DNA of 64,000 nucleotides, taken from assembly GCF_016925635.1 (NCBI RefSeq), contig NZ_CP070490.1, positions 1,488,001-1,552,000 of the forward strand. The letters are read 5' to 3'. Both the position numbers and the translations under genes were made by a program. Positions 54,629 to 62,957 of this stretch are shown here, one piece after another (position 1 is the first letter of the stretch; each line of letters begins with the position of its first letter). This stretch comes from Lysinibacillus fusiformis. GTDB taxonomy: Bacteria > Bacillota > Bacilli > Bacillales_A > Planococcaceae. The notes under the pieces are model-generated. The model was not told the DNA's origin, made no database searches, and saw only the letters and a program-made list of their open reading frames with translations.

Positions 54629-56775
54629 TCCTTCTTCTTCCTTCTTTGCTTTTTAAATAATTCCATTATCGTAGATGTTTCAGTTTTTTCATCTTTCTGC
54701 TCAGAAGGTGCAAAAGAAATAATGTTTTTATCATTATCAATCTCAGTTACACCTATTTGAAATGCCTCATACTCTCTTCGTAAACTTTTTTCAACTTCCC
54801 GATTTTCTCTAATATTTTTTATTTTTTCCGTTTTAGTGATTTTATTATTTTCATCTTGATTTGGTGTCTTAATTGCCTCATCCACTATTCCTTCAATTTT
54901 AGAATAAAAATTAATTTCTTCTTGTAACAAACTATGACTTTCAATTTTATATGTGTTTTGTTCAATCATTAATAATTGTTCAATTTCTTCAAGTACTTTA
55001 TTTTTGTATCTCTCCTGATGATCTAAAAGGAAGCAACTTTCAAAAAGTGATTTATCATTAATGTGCAGATAAATAATGTCCATGTTTCGAGGATCGTATG
55101 AAATATCAACTGTCCAACTTTTCTTTGTTCTAGCTTGTACAAACCAAGATTCCTTTATAGCTGTTTCACAGCTAAATAACCTATTTTTAAACTTTATTCC
55201 CTTTGAGGTTACTGTAGCTGTATCTCGTGGCAATAAGTAAAACTTTATAGTATTAGGATGTTCCTTCCTTAGCTTACCTGCTCTATTTTTAATGCCCCAA
55301 TTCCAGAGTTTAAGAGGAGTCGGTTTTACATTTTCCCGTATCATCTGCTCATCTCTTAGATAATCCTTCATATAGTGATTTTTGTTATAAAATAAAACAA
55401 AATTGATTAGAATTTTTGTATATTGATCTATAGTTAACTTAGCTTCTAAACGATAATCACTAGCCCCACGTTCCCTAAAATCACTCTGTATGTAACCTGG
55501 TAAGAACGGCTTTATTTTACTTTGTGAAGTATCGAACAATTTTTCCACAATTCCCTTCCAATCTGGTCGAAAAGCAGGATTATTCTCCACTACCAAATCC
55601 AACCCTTCAATTAAACTATTCACGTTATATCCCTCCAACTCACCTCTATCCCCTAGAATAATTTCAGGAAGATGCGCAGATGGCCACATTTCATTTGAAA
55701 TTTCTATACCATATCTACTGCAATATTCCTTTTTATCTGATGCTGCATTTGCTATTGCCATCATCATTCCTGCCCAAGAAGGACCTTCAAATCCGATATA
55801 CATTCCTGTAATCATATGTGTATATACGTCCACCACAAAATATATAATTGGTTTACCTACAATATAATCAGAATTAAAACTAGATACCAGATACACATTA
55901 CCAATAGTCGCATCTATTTGATATCGTGATCCTGGCCCCATGACTTCATAAGTTGAAGATCCTAATATTGCTCGATGATCTCGTTCAAATTTTTTCTCAC
56001 CTTCTCGACTTACTATTTTTTGTTCAATACCAAATTCTTTGTTGTGCCAATATCTAAATTGTCTTAATGAAGGAATTTTATTTTCATCCTGTATTACTAT
56101 ATATTTTGTTCCGTTTTCGTAACGAACTTCATCTGCATAGAACTCCTTTATCATCATTTTATATGCGAATGACAATGAGTTTCTCTTGCTTGTAAAATAG
56201 TACCTTTTAATCGATTTACGAAATATTTCCCTTGTTTCATCGGTTACATTTATTCCTACACTGTTAGTGGTTCTAGGTTTTCCCCTTTTCAAAGTACCAC
56301 TTTTTTTATTTCTTCCCTTACCTCCAGAGTTACTATAATCCGGAAGCAAACTATTCATAGTTTTTCCTCTCTGCCAGTACTTTCTCAAATATTTATAAGC
56401 AGTCATTTTTGTACATACTTTATTATTTACAAGTTCATTTATTAGCTGCCCACGTTCTTTTTTCTTATAAATTGAAGGTTCATCATTCACTAAGTTTTTG
56501 ATAATTGCCCACGCTGTGTCTCTCTTTTGTTTCATTCCCTCAGGTAAATTAATGTGGTTAATTAGTATGTTTGTGTGATCAGATTCGAATTTGGAGTATG
56601 AATTTTCTATAAATCCTTGATGTATATCTTTAACTTTTAAAAGGAATGGTAAGGCATTGGAATCTTCTATATCAATTGCATATGTAACGATGTTACTTTC
56701 ATCAATCCAAAGTAGACGATATACTTTATTACACGTCAAGTCTTTAATTAATTCATTAACTGATATTGTAATCAA
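54625..56775 (-). CDS. tnsB: TnsB-type DDE transposase
   Basis: 716 aa from a TTG with AGGAGG 6 nt upstream, inside the end of tnsA; the upstream ATG precedes that site. N-terminal HTH domains, then an RNase H-fold integrase core with catalytic D288 (YQIDATIGN), D376 (LGDRGELEG) and E411 (DWKGIVEKLFD), and a C-terminal part with a TnsC-contacting tail. Cuts and joins the 3' ends of the element and recognises the end sites. Confidence 0.93.
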   Translation of the reverse strand: MITISVNELIKDLTCNKVYRLLWIDESNIVTYAIDIEDSNALPFLLKVKDIHQGFIENSYSKFESDHTNILINHINLPEGMKQKRDTAWAIIKNLVNDEPSIYKKKERGQLINELVNNKVCTKMTAYKYLRKYWQRGKTMNSLLPDYSNSGGKGRNKKSGTLKRGKPRTTNSVGINVTDETREIFRKSIKRYYFTSKRNSLSFAYKMMIKEFYADEVRYENGTKYIVIQDENKIPSLRQFRYWHNKEFGIEQKIVSREGEKKFERDHRAILGSSTYEVMGPGSRYQIDATIGNVYLVSSFNSDYIVGKPIIYFVVDVYTHMITGMYIGFEGPSWAGMMMAIANAASDKKEYCSRYGIEISNEMWPSAHLPEIILGDRGELEGYNVNSLIEGLDLVVENNPAFRPDWKGIVEKLFDTSQSKIKPFLPGYIQSDFRERGASDYRLEAKLTIDQYTKILINFVLFYNKNHYMKDYLRDEQMIRENVKPTPLKLWNWGIKNRAGKLRKEHPNTIKFYLLPRDTATVTSKGIKFKNRLFSCETAIKESWFVQARTKKSWTVDISYDPRNMDIIYLHINDKSLFESCFLLDHQERYKNKVLEEIEQLLMIEQNTYKIESHSLLQEEINFYSKIEGIVDEAIKTPNQDENNKITKTEKIKNIRENREVEKSLRREYEAFQIGVTEIDNDKNIISFAPSEQKDEKTETSTIMELFKKQRRKKKE

Positions 56776-57589
56776 TGTTATCCTCCTTAGAAACATTCAT
56801 AATAATTTGATCTAAAGTTAGATTGCTTGGGTTAATTTTCTTACTCATATCAATCGAAATATATTTTCGAGCTATAAAATGTTTTATATAACTTAAAGAT
56901 GAGCCTGTTTCTAAGTTATAATCCTCATCAAATTTATTACAAACTACTAATAAACTCTCTTCGCTATCTTTTTTTAAAATCAATAAATGCAATAATAAAG
57001 TAGAATAGCTTATATCTTCTTCTGCTAAATAATAAGATTTATGTATCCATAGAATATTGTTTGCTAGTTGTTTAGGAATTTCCTTTTCAGTTATGACCCC
57101 CCAACTTATTCCTTGTATCTCCCAATACTCTCGTTCAATTTCAAACTTTTCAATTACTCGTTTATCTTCAAGTTGTTCACTTGGTTTTACAGTTCTAGCG
57201 ATATATTTTCTTTCAGAGTTTTTTACTACTGTTATAAAGAAATCTGTTGTCATATCTATCGGTATACCTGAACTATTATCTTTAGAGTGCTTAATTCCTT
57301 TCTCTTCAGCTATACGAATAGTTGTTTCAACATTTAAAGGAAACTGTTCTCTTATGTCTACCACTGTATCTTCCCAATCTAATAAGAGAAAAAAGTCTCT
57401 TTCCAAGTTAGACAACAATTCATGCTGTCTCTTCGCGGTCCACCCTATTAATCGAGAAGCATTTCCTTGTGACGATATATCTTGTATTTTAATCCAAGGT
57501 ATATAATTTGATAGTTCCCCTTGACCTCGTCCTTCTTTAATATAGTCATTTCTTTTTTTCTCAGACCAACCGTATTTCCTTTTAGACAT
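56756..57589 (-). CDS. tnsA: TnsA-type endonuclease
   Basis: 277 aa from the ATG at 57589; a longer frame from 57625 is possible. Restriction-like nuclease with acidic residues in NLERDFFLLLDWED and MTTDFFITV and the Lys in ARTVKPSEQL, followed by the C-terminal TnsC-binding helices. Makes the 5' cuts so that the element moves by cut and paste. First gene of the operon, outermost as in Tn7. Confidence 0.9.
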   Translation of the reverse strand: MSKRKYGWSEKKRNDYIKEGRGQGELSNYIPWIKIQDISSQGNASRLIGWTAKRQHELLSNLERDFFLLLDWEDTVVDIREQFPLNVETTIRIAEEKGIKHSKDNSSGIPIDMTTDFFITVVKNSERKYIARTVKPSEQLEDKRVIEKFEIEREYWEIQGISWGVITEKEIPKQLANNILWIHKSYYLAEEDISYSTLLLHLLILKKDSEESLLVVCNKFDEDYNLETGSSLSYIKHFIARKYISIDMSKKINPSNLTLDQIIMNVSKEDNIDYNIS

Positions 57590-57793
57590 GTAAAGCACCG
57601 CCTCGTCGACATAATTATGGTTCAAAAAAATAATTTCTAAAATTATTATAACTTTTTGACTTACTTGTAGTTTAATTTATTCCATTTTATAAAAGTATTT
57701 ATATTACAATCGTTTACACATAAAAAACGTCCTTTAAAGAGTGGACGTTTGCTAATTTTAGTAAGAAAAATACTATACTTTCTTCGATTCACA
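57590..57793. other. Region outside tnsA, possible right-end sequences
   Basis: Reading on the minus strand there are weak relatives of the left-end sites: GTCAAAAAGTTATAATA (about 57660-57644) and GAATAAATTAAACTA (about 57682-57668). TGTGTAAAC starts at 57720 on the minus strand and could be an alternative terminus. A hairpin AAACGTCC/GGACGTTT lies at 57726-57750. Confidence 0.35.
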
Positions 57794-57997
57794 TTATGTT
57801 TTTAACAGCCCTTGATTATATACAATCCACTTCTCCAATTCTCTTTCTACCGCTCGATTTTGCCATTCAAACCAAATCCCAATACACTCACTACAATGAC
57901 TGTCAACACCGATTTTATTATGCAAATCCTTACATGTAAAAATGGTCTTTTTACGACACTTATAACAGTAGATTTCAATCTCTTTATAAAATTCCAT
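57794..57997 (-). CDS. Small zinc-ribbon-like protein
   Basis: 67 aa, ATG with AAAGGT upstream. Two CxxC pairs (CYKCRKK, CSECIGI) plus an additional Cys and His. Located outside tnsA but inside the inferred right boundary. No known family recognised; a DNA- or metal-binding role is possible. Confidence 0.6.
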   Translation of the reverse strand: MEFYKEIEIYCYKCRKKTIFTCKDLHNKIGVDSHCSECIGIWFEWQNRAVERELEKWIVYNQGLLKT

Positions 57998-58188
57998 AAA
58001 TATTACCTTTCATTTTATTTATATTCATTTCCATTAAAGGGACAAAAAATACATAAAATCATTAAGGTATTCTTTTGTATTAACTAAATAAAAATGTTGT
58101 TAAGTTGTTAAAAATTTCAATTGAAATTTTAGAAAAAAGATTGAGTATTTCTATAGGGTAGGTTATTTAATATGAACCACGACCAATA
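57998..58188. other. Outer right-end region
   Basis: A/T-rich, no gene. AAAATTTCAATTGAAATTTT at about 58111-58130 is a perfect palindrome. Candidate weak TnsB-type site GTATTAACTAAAT near 58077. Confidence 0.35.
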
Positions 58189-58195
58189 ACCCTAG

Positions 58196-58200
58196 ATATA
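58196..58200. repeat. Candidate target-site duplication, right copy
   Basis: ATATA directly after ACCCTAG, equal to 29042-29046. Confidence 0.4.
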
Positions 58201-58227
58201 AGAGTTATGTAATAGAAACCAATAAAA

Positions 58228-58253
58228 AAACCTCCATGGTATTTGGAGGTTTT
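58228..58253. terminator. Terminator of the multicopper oxidase gene
   Basis: AAACCTCC/GGAGGTTT stem, A-run on the left, just past the oxidase stop codon and 28 bp from the inferred transposon insertion site. Confidence 0.8.
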
Positions 58254-58269
58254 AATAATCTATTTATAT

Positions 58270-59805
58270 TTAATTTACTTCAACTTGCCCCATCATACCA
58301 TTTTCTTCATGTTCAAGGACATGGCAGTGGAACATGTATATGCCCTTATTATTAAACTTCACTGCTAATTTAACTGTTTGACCAGCTTCAATTGAGACAG
58401 TATCCTTCCACCCTTTTAAATTTAAAGGAGGTTCTTGACCATCAATCGACACGATTTTAAATTGAGTGCCATGTATGTGGAAAGGATGTGTCATACCACC
58501 CATCATATCAGGTTTATTATAAATTTCCCAAATTTCAGTCTCACCCTGCTTTTGAGTGAAATCAATGCGATTCATATCAAACTGGTTTCCATTTATAGAA
58601 ACCATTGTCCCCATACCAAATAGTTCAAGCTTCTTAGAAATTGGTAAATTTTTCTCTTCTTCAGTAACACTAAAATCATTTAATTTTTCTGAAATTTTAC
58701 TTGTACTTGTAGTCTTTTGTTCAATTTTAAATGGTAAAAGGGTAGTACCTTCATCATTTATTAATGCTATATCAGTCTTGTCATCCATTTTTGAAAAGTC
58801 CACTATTACCTCTGCTCGCTCACCTGGTGTTAAGGTAATTTCTTTCATATCAGTTGGTTGATTTAAGAAACCACCATCAGTAGCAATTTGTTGGAATGTA
58901 TCTCCGGTATTCAATTTAAAAGTATAATTACGAGCATTAGAACCGTTTAATAAACGAAGTCTTACTTTTTCTTTACCAACTGTAAGTTTAGGATTCAACG
59001 TACCATTAATTAATAAAGTATCTCCAATTGTACCATCTTCATTAAGGACTGCTTGATAATTTAATTGCTTTTCTTCAGTAAATTGTCTATCTTGGAATAC
59101 TAATGGAAAATCATTCACACCATATTCATTTGGTACATTGATTTCTTGTGAGTTTTCATCATCTATATAAATTAAACCAGCTAAACCTTTATATACTTGC
59201 TCTGCTGTAGCACCTTCTGGATGTGGATGGAACCACAGCGTAGATGCTCCCTGATTAACTGTAAAATTTACATCTTCTGTTACACCTGGCTCTAGGACTT
59301 GATGTGGGCCGCCATCACCATTTCCAGGGATTTCTAATCCATGCCAGTGAAATGTTGTTGGTTCAGATAAATCATTTTTAGTTCTAAACGTTACCGTTTG
59401 ATCTTTATTAATACGAATGATTGGCCCTAAAAAGGAACCATTATATCCATATGTCTCTGTTTTAGTTCCCTTAAAGATTTCTGTTGTTCCTTGTTGAGCA
59501 GTAATATCAACAATTCCATTTTTAGGTTCAATAATAGGTGGGAGCGCAAGCTCATTTTCCCCATTTGAATTATTTAATGCTAATGGATTGTTATGACTCG
59601 CATGACCATTTTCCATGCTACTATCTTTATTATCCATACCCTCCATGTTTTTCATTTCTTCATCACTCATATTGGAATGGTCCATACCAGACATATTAGA
59701 ATGGTCCATATTTGAATTATTATTAGATTCCGAATTACCCGCACTACATCCTCCAATTATAATAGCGCCTACTAATAATGAAGTAATCAAAAGTTTAGAT
59801 TTCAT
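58270..59805 (-). CDS. Multicopper oxidase lipoprotein
   Basis: 511 aa. Lipoprotein signal (LLVGAIIIGGCSAG), then a Met/His-rich leader with repeated DHSNMSG units, and three cupredoxin domains. All four copper motifs are present: FHWHGLEI, WFHPHPEG, HPFHIHGTQF and MFHCHVLEHEENGMMG. Probably oxidises Cu(I) outside the cell, protecting the envelope. AAGGAGG precedes the ATG. The upstream direct repeat at 59840-59870 is shared with the C39 gene. Confidence 0.92.
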   Translation of the reverse strand: MKSKLLITSLLVGAIIIGGCSAGNSESNNNSNMDHSNMSGMDHSNMSDEEMKNMEGMDNKDSSMENGHASHNNPLALNNSNGENELALPPIIEPKNGIVDITAQQGTTEIFKGTKTETYGYNGSFLGPIIRINKDQTVTFRTKNDLSEPTTFHWHGLEIPGNGDGGPHQVLEPGVTEDVNFTVNQGASTLWFHPHPEGATAEQVYKGLAGLIYIDDENSQEINVPNEYGVNDFPLVFQDRQFTEEKQLNYQAVLNEDGTIGDTLLINGTLNPKLTVGKEKVRLRLLNGSNARNYTFKLNTGDTFQQIATDGGFLNQPTDMKEITLTPGERAEVIVDFSKMDDKTDIALINDEGTTLLPFKIEQKTTSTSKISEKLNDFSVTEEEKNLPISKKLELFGMGTMVSINGNQFDMNRIDFTQKQGETEIWEIYNKPDMMGGMTHPFHIHGTQFKIVSIDGQEPPLNLKGWKDTVSIEAGQTVKLAVKFNNKGIYMFHCHVLEHEENGMMGQVEVN

Positions 59806-59839
59806 TATGTTTCCTCCTTTTATTCTTTACATAGGCACT

Positions 59840-59870
59840 ATAACAAATAAATATGGAGAATTTATGGATT
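59840..59870 (-). promoter_or_regulatory. Direct-repeat element before the oxidase gene
   Basis: On the minus strand AATCCATAAATTCTCCATAT then TTATTTGTTAT. Two TCCATAA-type units with an 11-bp period, as bound by OmpR-family regulators. Same as 61520-61550. Confidence 0.5.
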
Positions 59871-59929
59871 TGAAATTAAATGAGACAAATATTAACCACT
59901 CTATCTAAGAAAACTTTGAATAACTTTTT

Positions 59930-60469
59930 TTATTTCTTAACTTTCCAAATCAAAATGATAATTGAAATTAATAAGATACTTATTACAATTTTCCATATTA
60001 AATTTACTTGCATAAAACCATATACTGCACCTGCTTCAAAGATTAAAGCTGGTATTTTTCCAATCGTACTAGCAAGCGTAAATGTGCCTAAAGACACCTT
60101 AGAAAATGCACTAGTAAAAGTCACAAGACCTGATGACATAAAAGGTAAAATCCTTAAACTGACAATTATCCAAAATGCATCAGAACCTTCCAACTCCTTT
60201 AATTTTAAAAGTTTAGGGTGCAATACGAACGGTCTTTTCCATTTATTGATTCCTTTTCTATATAAAATAAAGCTAATAACTGCACCAATTGATTCACCGA
60301 TAATAGAAATCAGCAAACCGTTGAATACTCCAAAAAACACAAGGTTAGTGGCTGTAACAAAAACACTTGGTAGTACACCTATAATACTAACCAAAGTATT
60401 TATCATTAAACTAACCAAAATTGCAAATAATCCAGATTGTTCTAGTAAATGAAGTAATTTTTCTTCCAT
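59930..60469 (-). CDS. TVP38/TMEM64-family (DedA-like) membrane protein
   Basis: 179 aa with five or six hydrophobic spans. GESIGAVISFILYRKGINKW and FTLASTIGKIPALIFEAGAVYG fit the VTT domain. Function in bacteria is not fixed; lipid or small-ion movement has been suggested. Lies 50 bp after the C39 gene on the same strand, so probably the same transcript. Confidence 0.8.
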   Translation of the reverse strand: MEEKLLHLLEQSGLFAILVSLMINTLVSIIGVLPSVFVTATNLVFFGVFNGLLISIIGESIGAVISFILYRKGINKWKRPFVLHPKLLKLKELEGSDAFWIIVSLRILPFMSSGLVTFTSAFSKVSLGTFTLASTIGKIPALIFEAGAVYGFMQVNLIWKIVISILLISIIILIWKVKK

Positions 60470-60519
60470 GATTAAACGCTATCTTTTTTAACCTATTACT
60501 TGCATATAATGAACTATTG

Positions 60520-61476
60520 TTAATAAACAACAACTGCCTGTTCGCCTAATGCTTCATAACTATTAAAAAATGCTCCCTTATCCAATGTTATAATTCCCTT
60601 ACGTGGATCCATTACTTCCACAGTAGTATCTCCCACAGATAATAGTACCATTGTATGTAAATTTTGATACATTTGATGGTATTCACCTGTTTCTTCAATA
60701 ATCCATCCCCCTTTAACCTTTGGTGGTGAGAGGTCCAATGTTACCCATGTAATAACTGGTATTCCCTGTCTAATATAATTTGTTATTTCTTTTATTGTTC
60801 TTCCACTAATATTTTTTGCTTGTAAATCTAACTTTCTCTCTGTGATAAAATTATTAGCTGCTTTGACAATTGGTTCGGCAAAAACATATGTACCCGTTTC
60901 TAGATTACTTGGCTCGCCGCCATATGCTTGATTAGGATTTGGCCCATACTTTTTTTTCATTTTGTATTCAAAAGATTGTTTAGGTAAATAATTTTGATCC
61001 ATTTCTAATTTAGATGTTTCTGCACCATAGTAATTAAGTACTGCTGTAAGAGTAGTTATTTCACACCCATTTGGTAGTTCAGGATTTTGTAGAATTACAG
61101 GTACTCCAAATCCTTTATTATGATTTACTGCATATGTTTGAACCAATATGGATTGTGTAGATGACGTATACGTAAATTTTTTTTCTGTTAAATACATCCC
61201 TGTTGTAAAATTGTCTGGACTCCCTACTTTTACTGTATAAGTTTCATTTGGTTGTAAATTATAAAATTCTGCCTCACCTTTATCCAAACTAATTGTTGAA
61301 TCTATTTCTTTCCCTTCTTCATCGAGTAATTCCACATATAGATCATTAAGTGGATCTCCACTAAAATATTCAACTGTTAAAACTGCTATTTTATTTGAAT
61401 TGATATTTTCGTTTGTACAACCCTTTAAAAAAACTACTAATACTCCCAAAGTGAAGATAATTCCTCTCTTTCTAAT
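60520..61476 (-). CDS. C39-family peptidase-like lipoprotein (apparent ATT start)
   Basis: 318 aa if it begins at ATT 61476, which has GGAGG 8 nt upstream and yields a proper lipoprotein signal (IRKRGIIFTLGVLVVFLKGC). The first standard start, TTG at 61449, would cut that signal. N-terminal beta domain (30-115), then C39 peptidase-like fold with catalytic Cys in PELPNGCEITTLTAVLNYYG and His in QNLHTMVLLSVG. Probably an exported cysteine peptidase or binding domain. Confidence 0.75.
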   Translation of the reverse strand: MRKRGIIFTLGVLVVFLKGCTNENINSNKIAVLTVEYFSGDPLNDLYVELLDEEGKEIDSTISLDKGEAEFYNLQPNETYTVKVGSPDNFTTGMYLTEKKFTYTSSTQSILVQTYAVNHNKGFGVPVILQNPELPNGCEITTLTAVLNYYGAETSKLEMDQNYLPKQSFEYKMKKKYGPNPNQAYGGEPSNLETGTYVFAEPIVKAANNFITERKLDLQAKNISGRTIKEITNYIRQGIPVITWVTLDLSPPKVKGGWIIEETGEYHQMYQNLHTMVLLSVGDTTVEVMDPRKGIITLDKGAFFNSYEALGEQAVVVY

Positions 61477-61519
61477 TTCCCACGCCTCCTCAGTTATTGT
61501 TATATTATTAAAAATGAAT

Positions 61520-61550
61520 ATAACGAATAATTATGGAGAAATTATGGATT
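61520..61550 (-). promoter_or_regulatory. Direct-repeat element before the C39 gene
   Basis: On the minus strand AATCCATAATTTCTCCATAA then TTATTCGTTAT; matches 59840-59870 at almost every base. Confidence 0.5.
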
Positions 61551-61586
61551 AAAATTAAAGGATATTATAGAATTTCTAAAACTAAA

Positions 61587-61628
61587 AAAGATGTCCAATT
61601 TGTCAAAATTGACTCGTCGAACATCTTT
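61587..61628 (-). terminator. Possible terminator after the YdhK-like gene
   Basis: AAAGATGT/ACATCTTT outer stem with an inner AATTTTGAC/GTCAAAATT-like pairing. Preceded by an A-run, so a T-run on the minus strand. Confidence 0.5.
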
Positions 61629-61641
61629 AAGTATTTAATTT

Positions 61642-62223
61642 TTATGGAGAAGATAATTCACTTTCCGTTAGCCATTTATGATTTTTTATTTTTTCACCAT
61701 TAGTAGAAGTGTAGTCAACCACATACACAGTAGTTTCTTCTGCGGAATCAATTTTTGCAGTTACCCCTTCCATACCCTCCATATGATTAGCATTTATAAT
61801 AACCTGTGTTCCTGGTTCAAATGGCTCTGAACCAGCACCTTCTATTTCTTCTTGAATGACCCACTTATGATTTGTTACTCGATTTCCACCATTTGTAGGA
61901 GCGTAAGATATAGTATAGACTATTGTATCGTATGCCCCTACAATTGTTGCTTCAGCTCCATCCATGCCTTTCATGTGATCTGCATGAATTATTGCTTTTG
62001 TCCCAACTCCAAACTTAGGATTTTCAGCTTCTTTTAAACCTTCAGGAAGTTCATTTGAACTAGGATTCATTTCAGAATGGTCCATACCTTCCATATCTTT
62101 CTCGGCCATTTCATTTGTCTGCATTTCTTGTTGACTTTCTTTCTTATTTGTATTTCCTGTACATGCAGAAAGCATTAATGCAGCAACTATAGTAACAAGA
62201 CTCATTATAATTTTTTTCTCCAT
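61642..62223 (-). CDS. YdhK-like lipoprotein with two DUF1541 domains
   Basis: 193 aa; ATG at 62223 with AGGAGG 6 nt upstream. Lipobox LSACTG, a Met/His-rich linker (MEGMDHSEMNPSS), then two copies of a domain each with HADHMKGMDGAEATIVGAYD / NANHMEGMEGVTAKIDSAEE. The linker and repeated HM-GM motifs hint at copper binding. Usual companion of CopA/multicopper genes in Bacillota. Confidence 0.82.
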   Translation of the reverse strand: MEKKIIMSLVTIVAALMLSACTGNTNKKESQQEMQTNEMAEKDMEGMDHSEMNPSSNELPEGLKEAENPKFGVGTKAIIHADHMKGMDGAEATIVGAYDTIVYTISYAPTNGGNRVTNHKWVIQEEIEGAGSEPFEPGTQVIINANHMEGMEGVTAKIDSAEETTVYVVDYTSTNGEKIKNHKWLTESELSSP

Positions 62224-62477
62224 CATAGTCCTCCTACTCGCAGGCTTGAATTTTTGTATTCCCAATCATCATAAATTTACTTTAGGGATATTTCATACGA
62301 GTTTTTCTTTATTTAGAATCACCAAGAAAATTTAATATATACATTTTAAAGATACCTTCCTTATTCATTTTTAAAACCTGGATTGTCAAAAATGTTGAAA
62401 CAGCAAAAGGGGTAAGGAGCTTTTTTTAAATTAATTCATATAATGAGATTAACCAATTTTTTAAGGAGTAGATAACC

Positions 62478-62735
62478 ATTGATAACGAAGCTTTTAAAAC
62501 ATTTTCTGATTCTCAATTATTAATTGAATCTATTGAAAAACTAGGTGATGAATTATTTGCATTAACTGTGGAAATTGCATTGAATGTCTTAAAGACTGTA
62601 AGTAGTGAAGATGGCCAATTTACAAGCGATTTTTCTTCGCCATCAAGTTACTTGCAACAACAGATAGATTATTTGATTTCTGAATTAAAAATGGTAAACG
62701 AAATTATACAAAGTAATGAAAACGAAGCAAAATAA
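62478..62735 (+). CDS. Small 85-aa protein with apparent ATT start
   Basis: The open frame begins at ATT with AAGGAG 9 nt upstream; a stop codon lies in frame just 9 bp further up, and no ATG, GTG or TTG is available near that site. It reads IDNEAFKTFSDSQLLIESIE then KLGDELFALTVEIALNVLKT, acidic and helical. Not recognised. A terminator follows at 62864. Confidence 0.55.
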   Translation: MDNEAFKTFSDSQLLIESIEKLGDELFALTVEIALNVLKTVSSEDGQFTSDFSSPSSYLQQQIDYLISELKMVNEIIQSNENEAK

Positions 62736-62863
62736 TATTTGTGATTGTATCCATATGCTTCAAAATTAATACCCTACTTTTATTTGAGACTAAACATTTT
62801 TTATTTCACCGTCATCTTATTTATCAAAAAATAGAGCTTATCTAAATATATAGATATACCTTA

Positions 62864-62892
62864 TGCCCTGTTAATAATAACTGGGCATTTTC
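62864..62892 (+). terminator. Terminator after the small gene
   Basis: TGCCC/GGGCA stem followed by TTTT on the plus strand. Confidence 0.5.
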
Positions 62893-62957
62893 AAATAAGT
62901 ATCATTGTATTTAATTTGACAACTCCATTTGTATATCAATTACAAAATCAAAGCTAA

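Larger units (their letters stand above)
29047..58195. mobile_element. Tn7-like transposon with arsenic, cadmium and copper cargo
   Basis: Carries tnsA, tnsB, tnsC and two TniQ/TnsD-type genes. Left boundary set at CTAGGGT just before four TnsB-type sites; right boundary set at ACCCTAG at 58189-58195, both flanked by ATATA. The transposase genes sit at the right end and read inward with tnsA outermost, as in Tn7. No tnsE or CRISPR-Cas genes. The terminal TGT typical of Tn7 is missing at these positions, and right-end TnsB sites are not obvious, so the right boundary is provisional (an alternative lies near 57720). Confidence 0.75.

Noticed and set aside
57057-57506. 149-codon open frame on the plus strand
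   Set aside because: Antisense to tnsA; no protein features of its own.
57590-57720. Alternative right end starting TGTGTAAAC on the minus strand at 57720, with weak TnsB-like sites
   Set aside because: The matching left TGTGTACAC lies inside the first clear TnsB site, and flanking 5-mers (TAAGT, TAAAA) differ; CTAGGGT/ACCCTAG with ATATA fits better. Kept only as a fallback.
59880-60452. 190-codon open frame on the plus strand
   Set aside because: Antisense to the TVP38 gene, no ribosome binding site.
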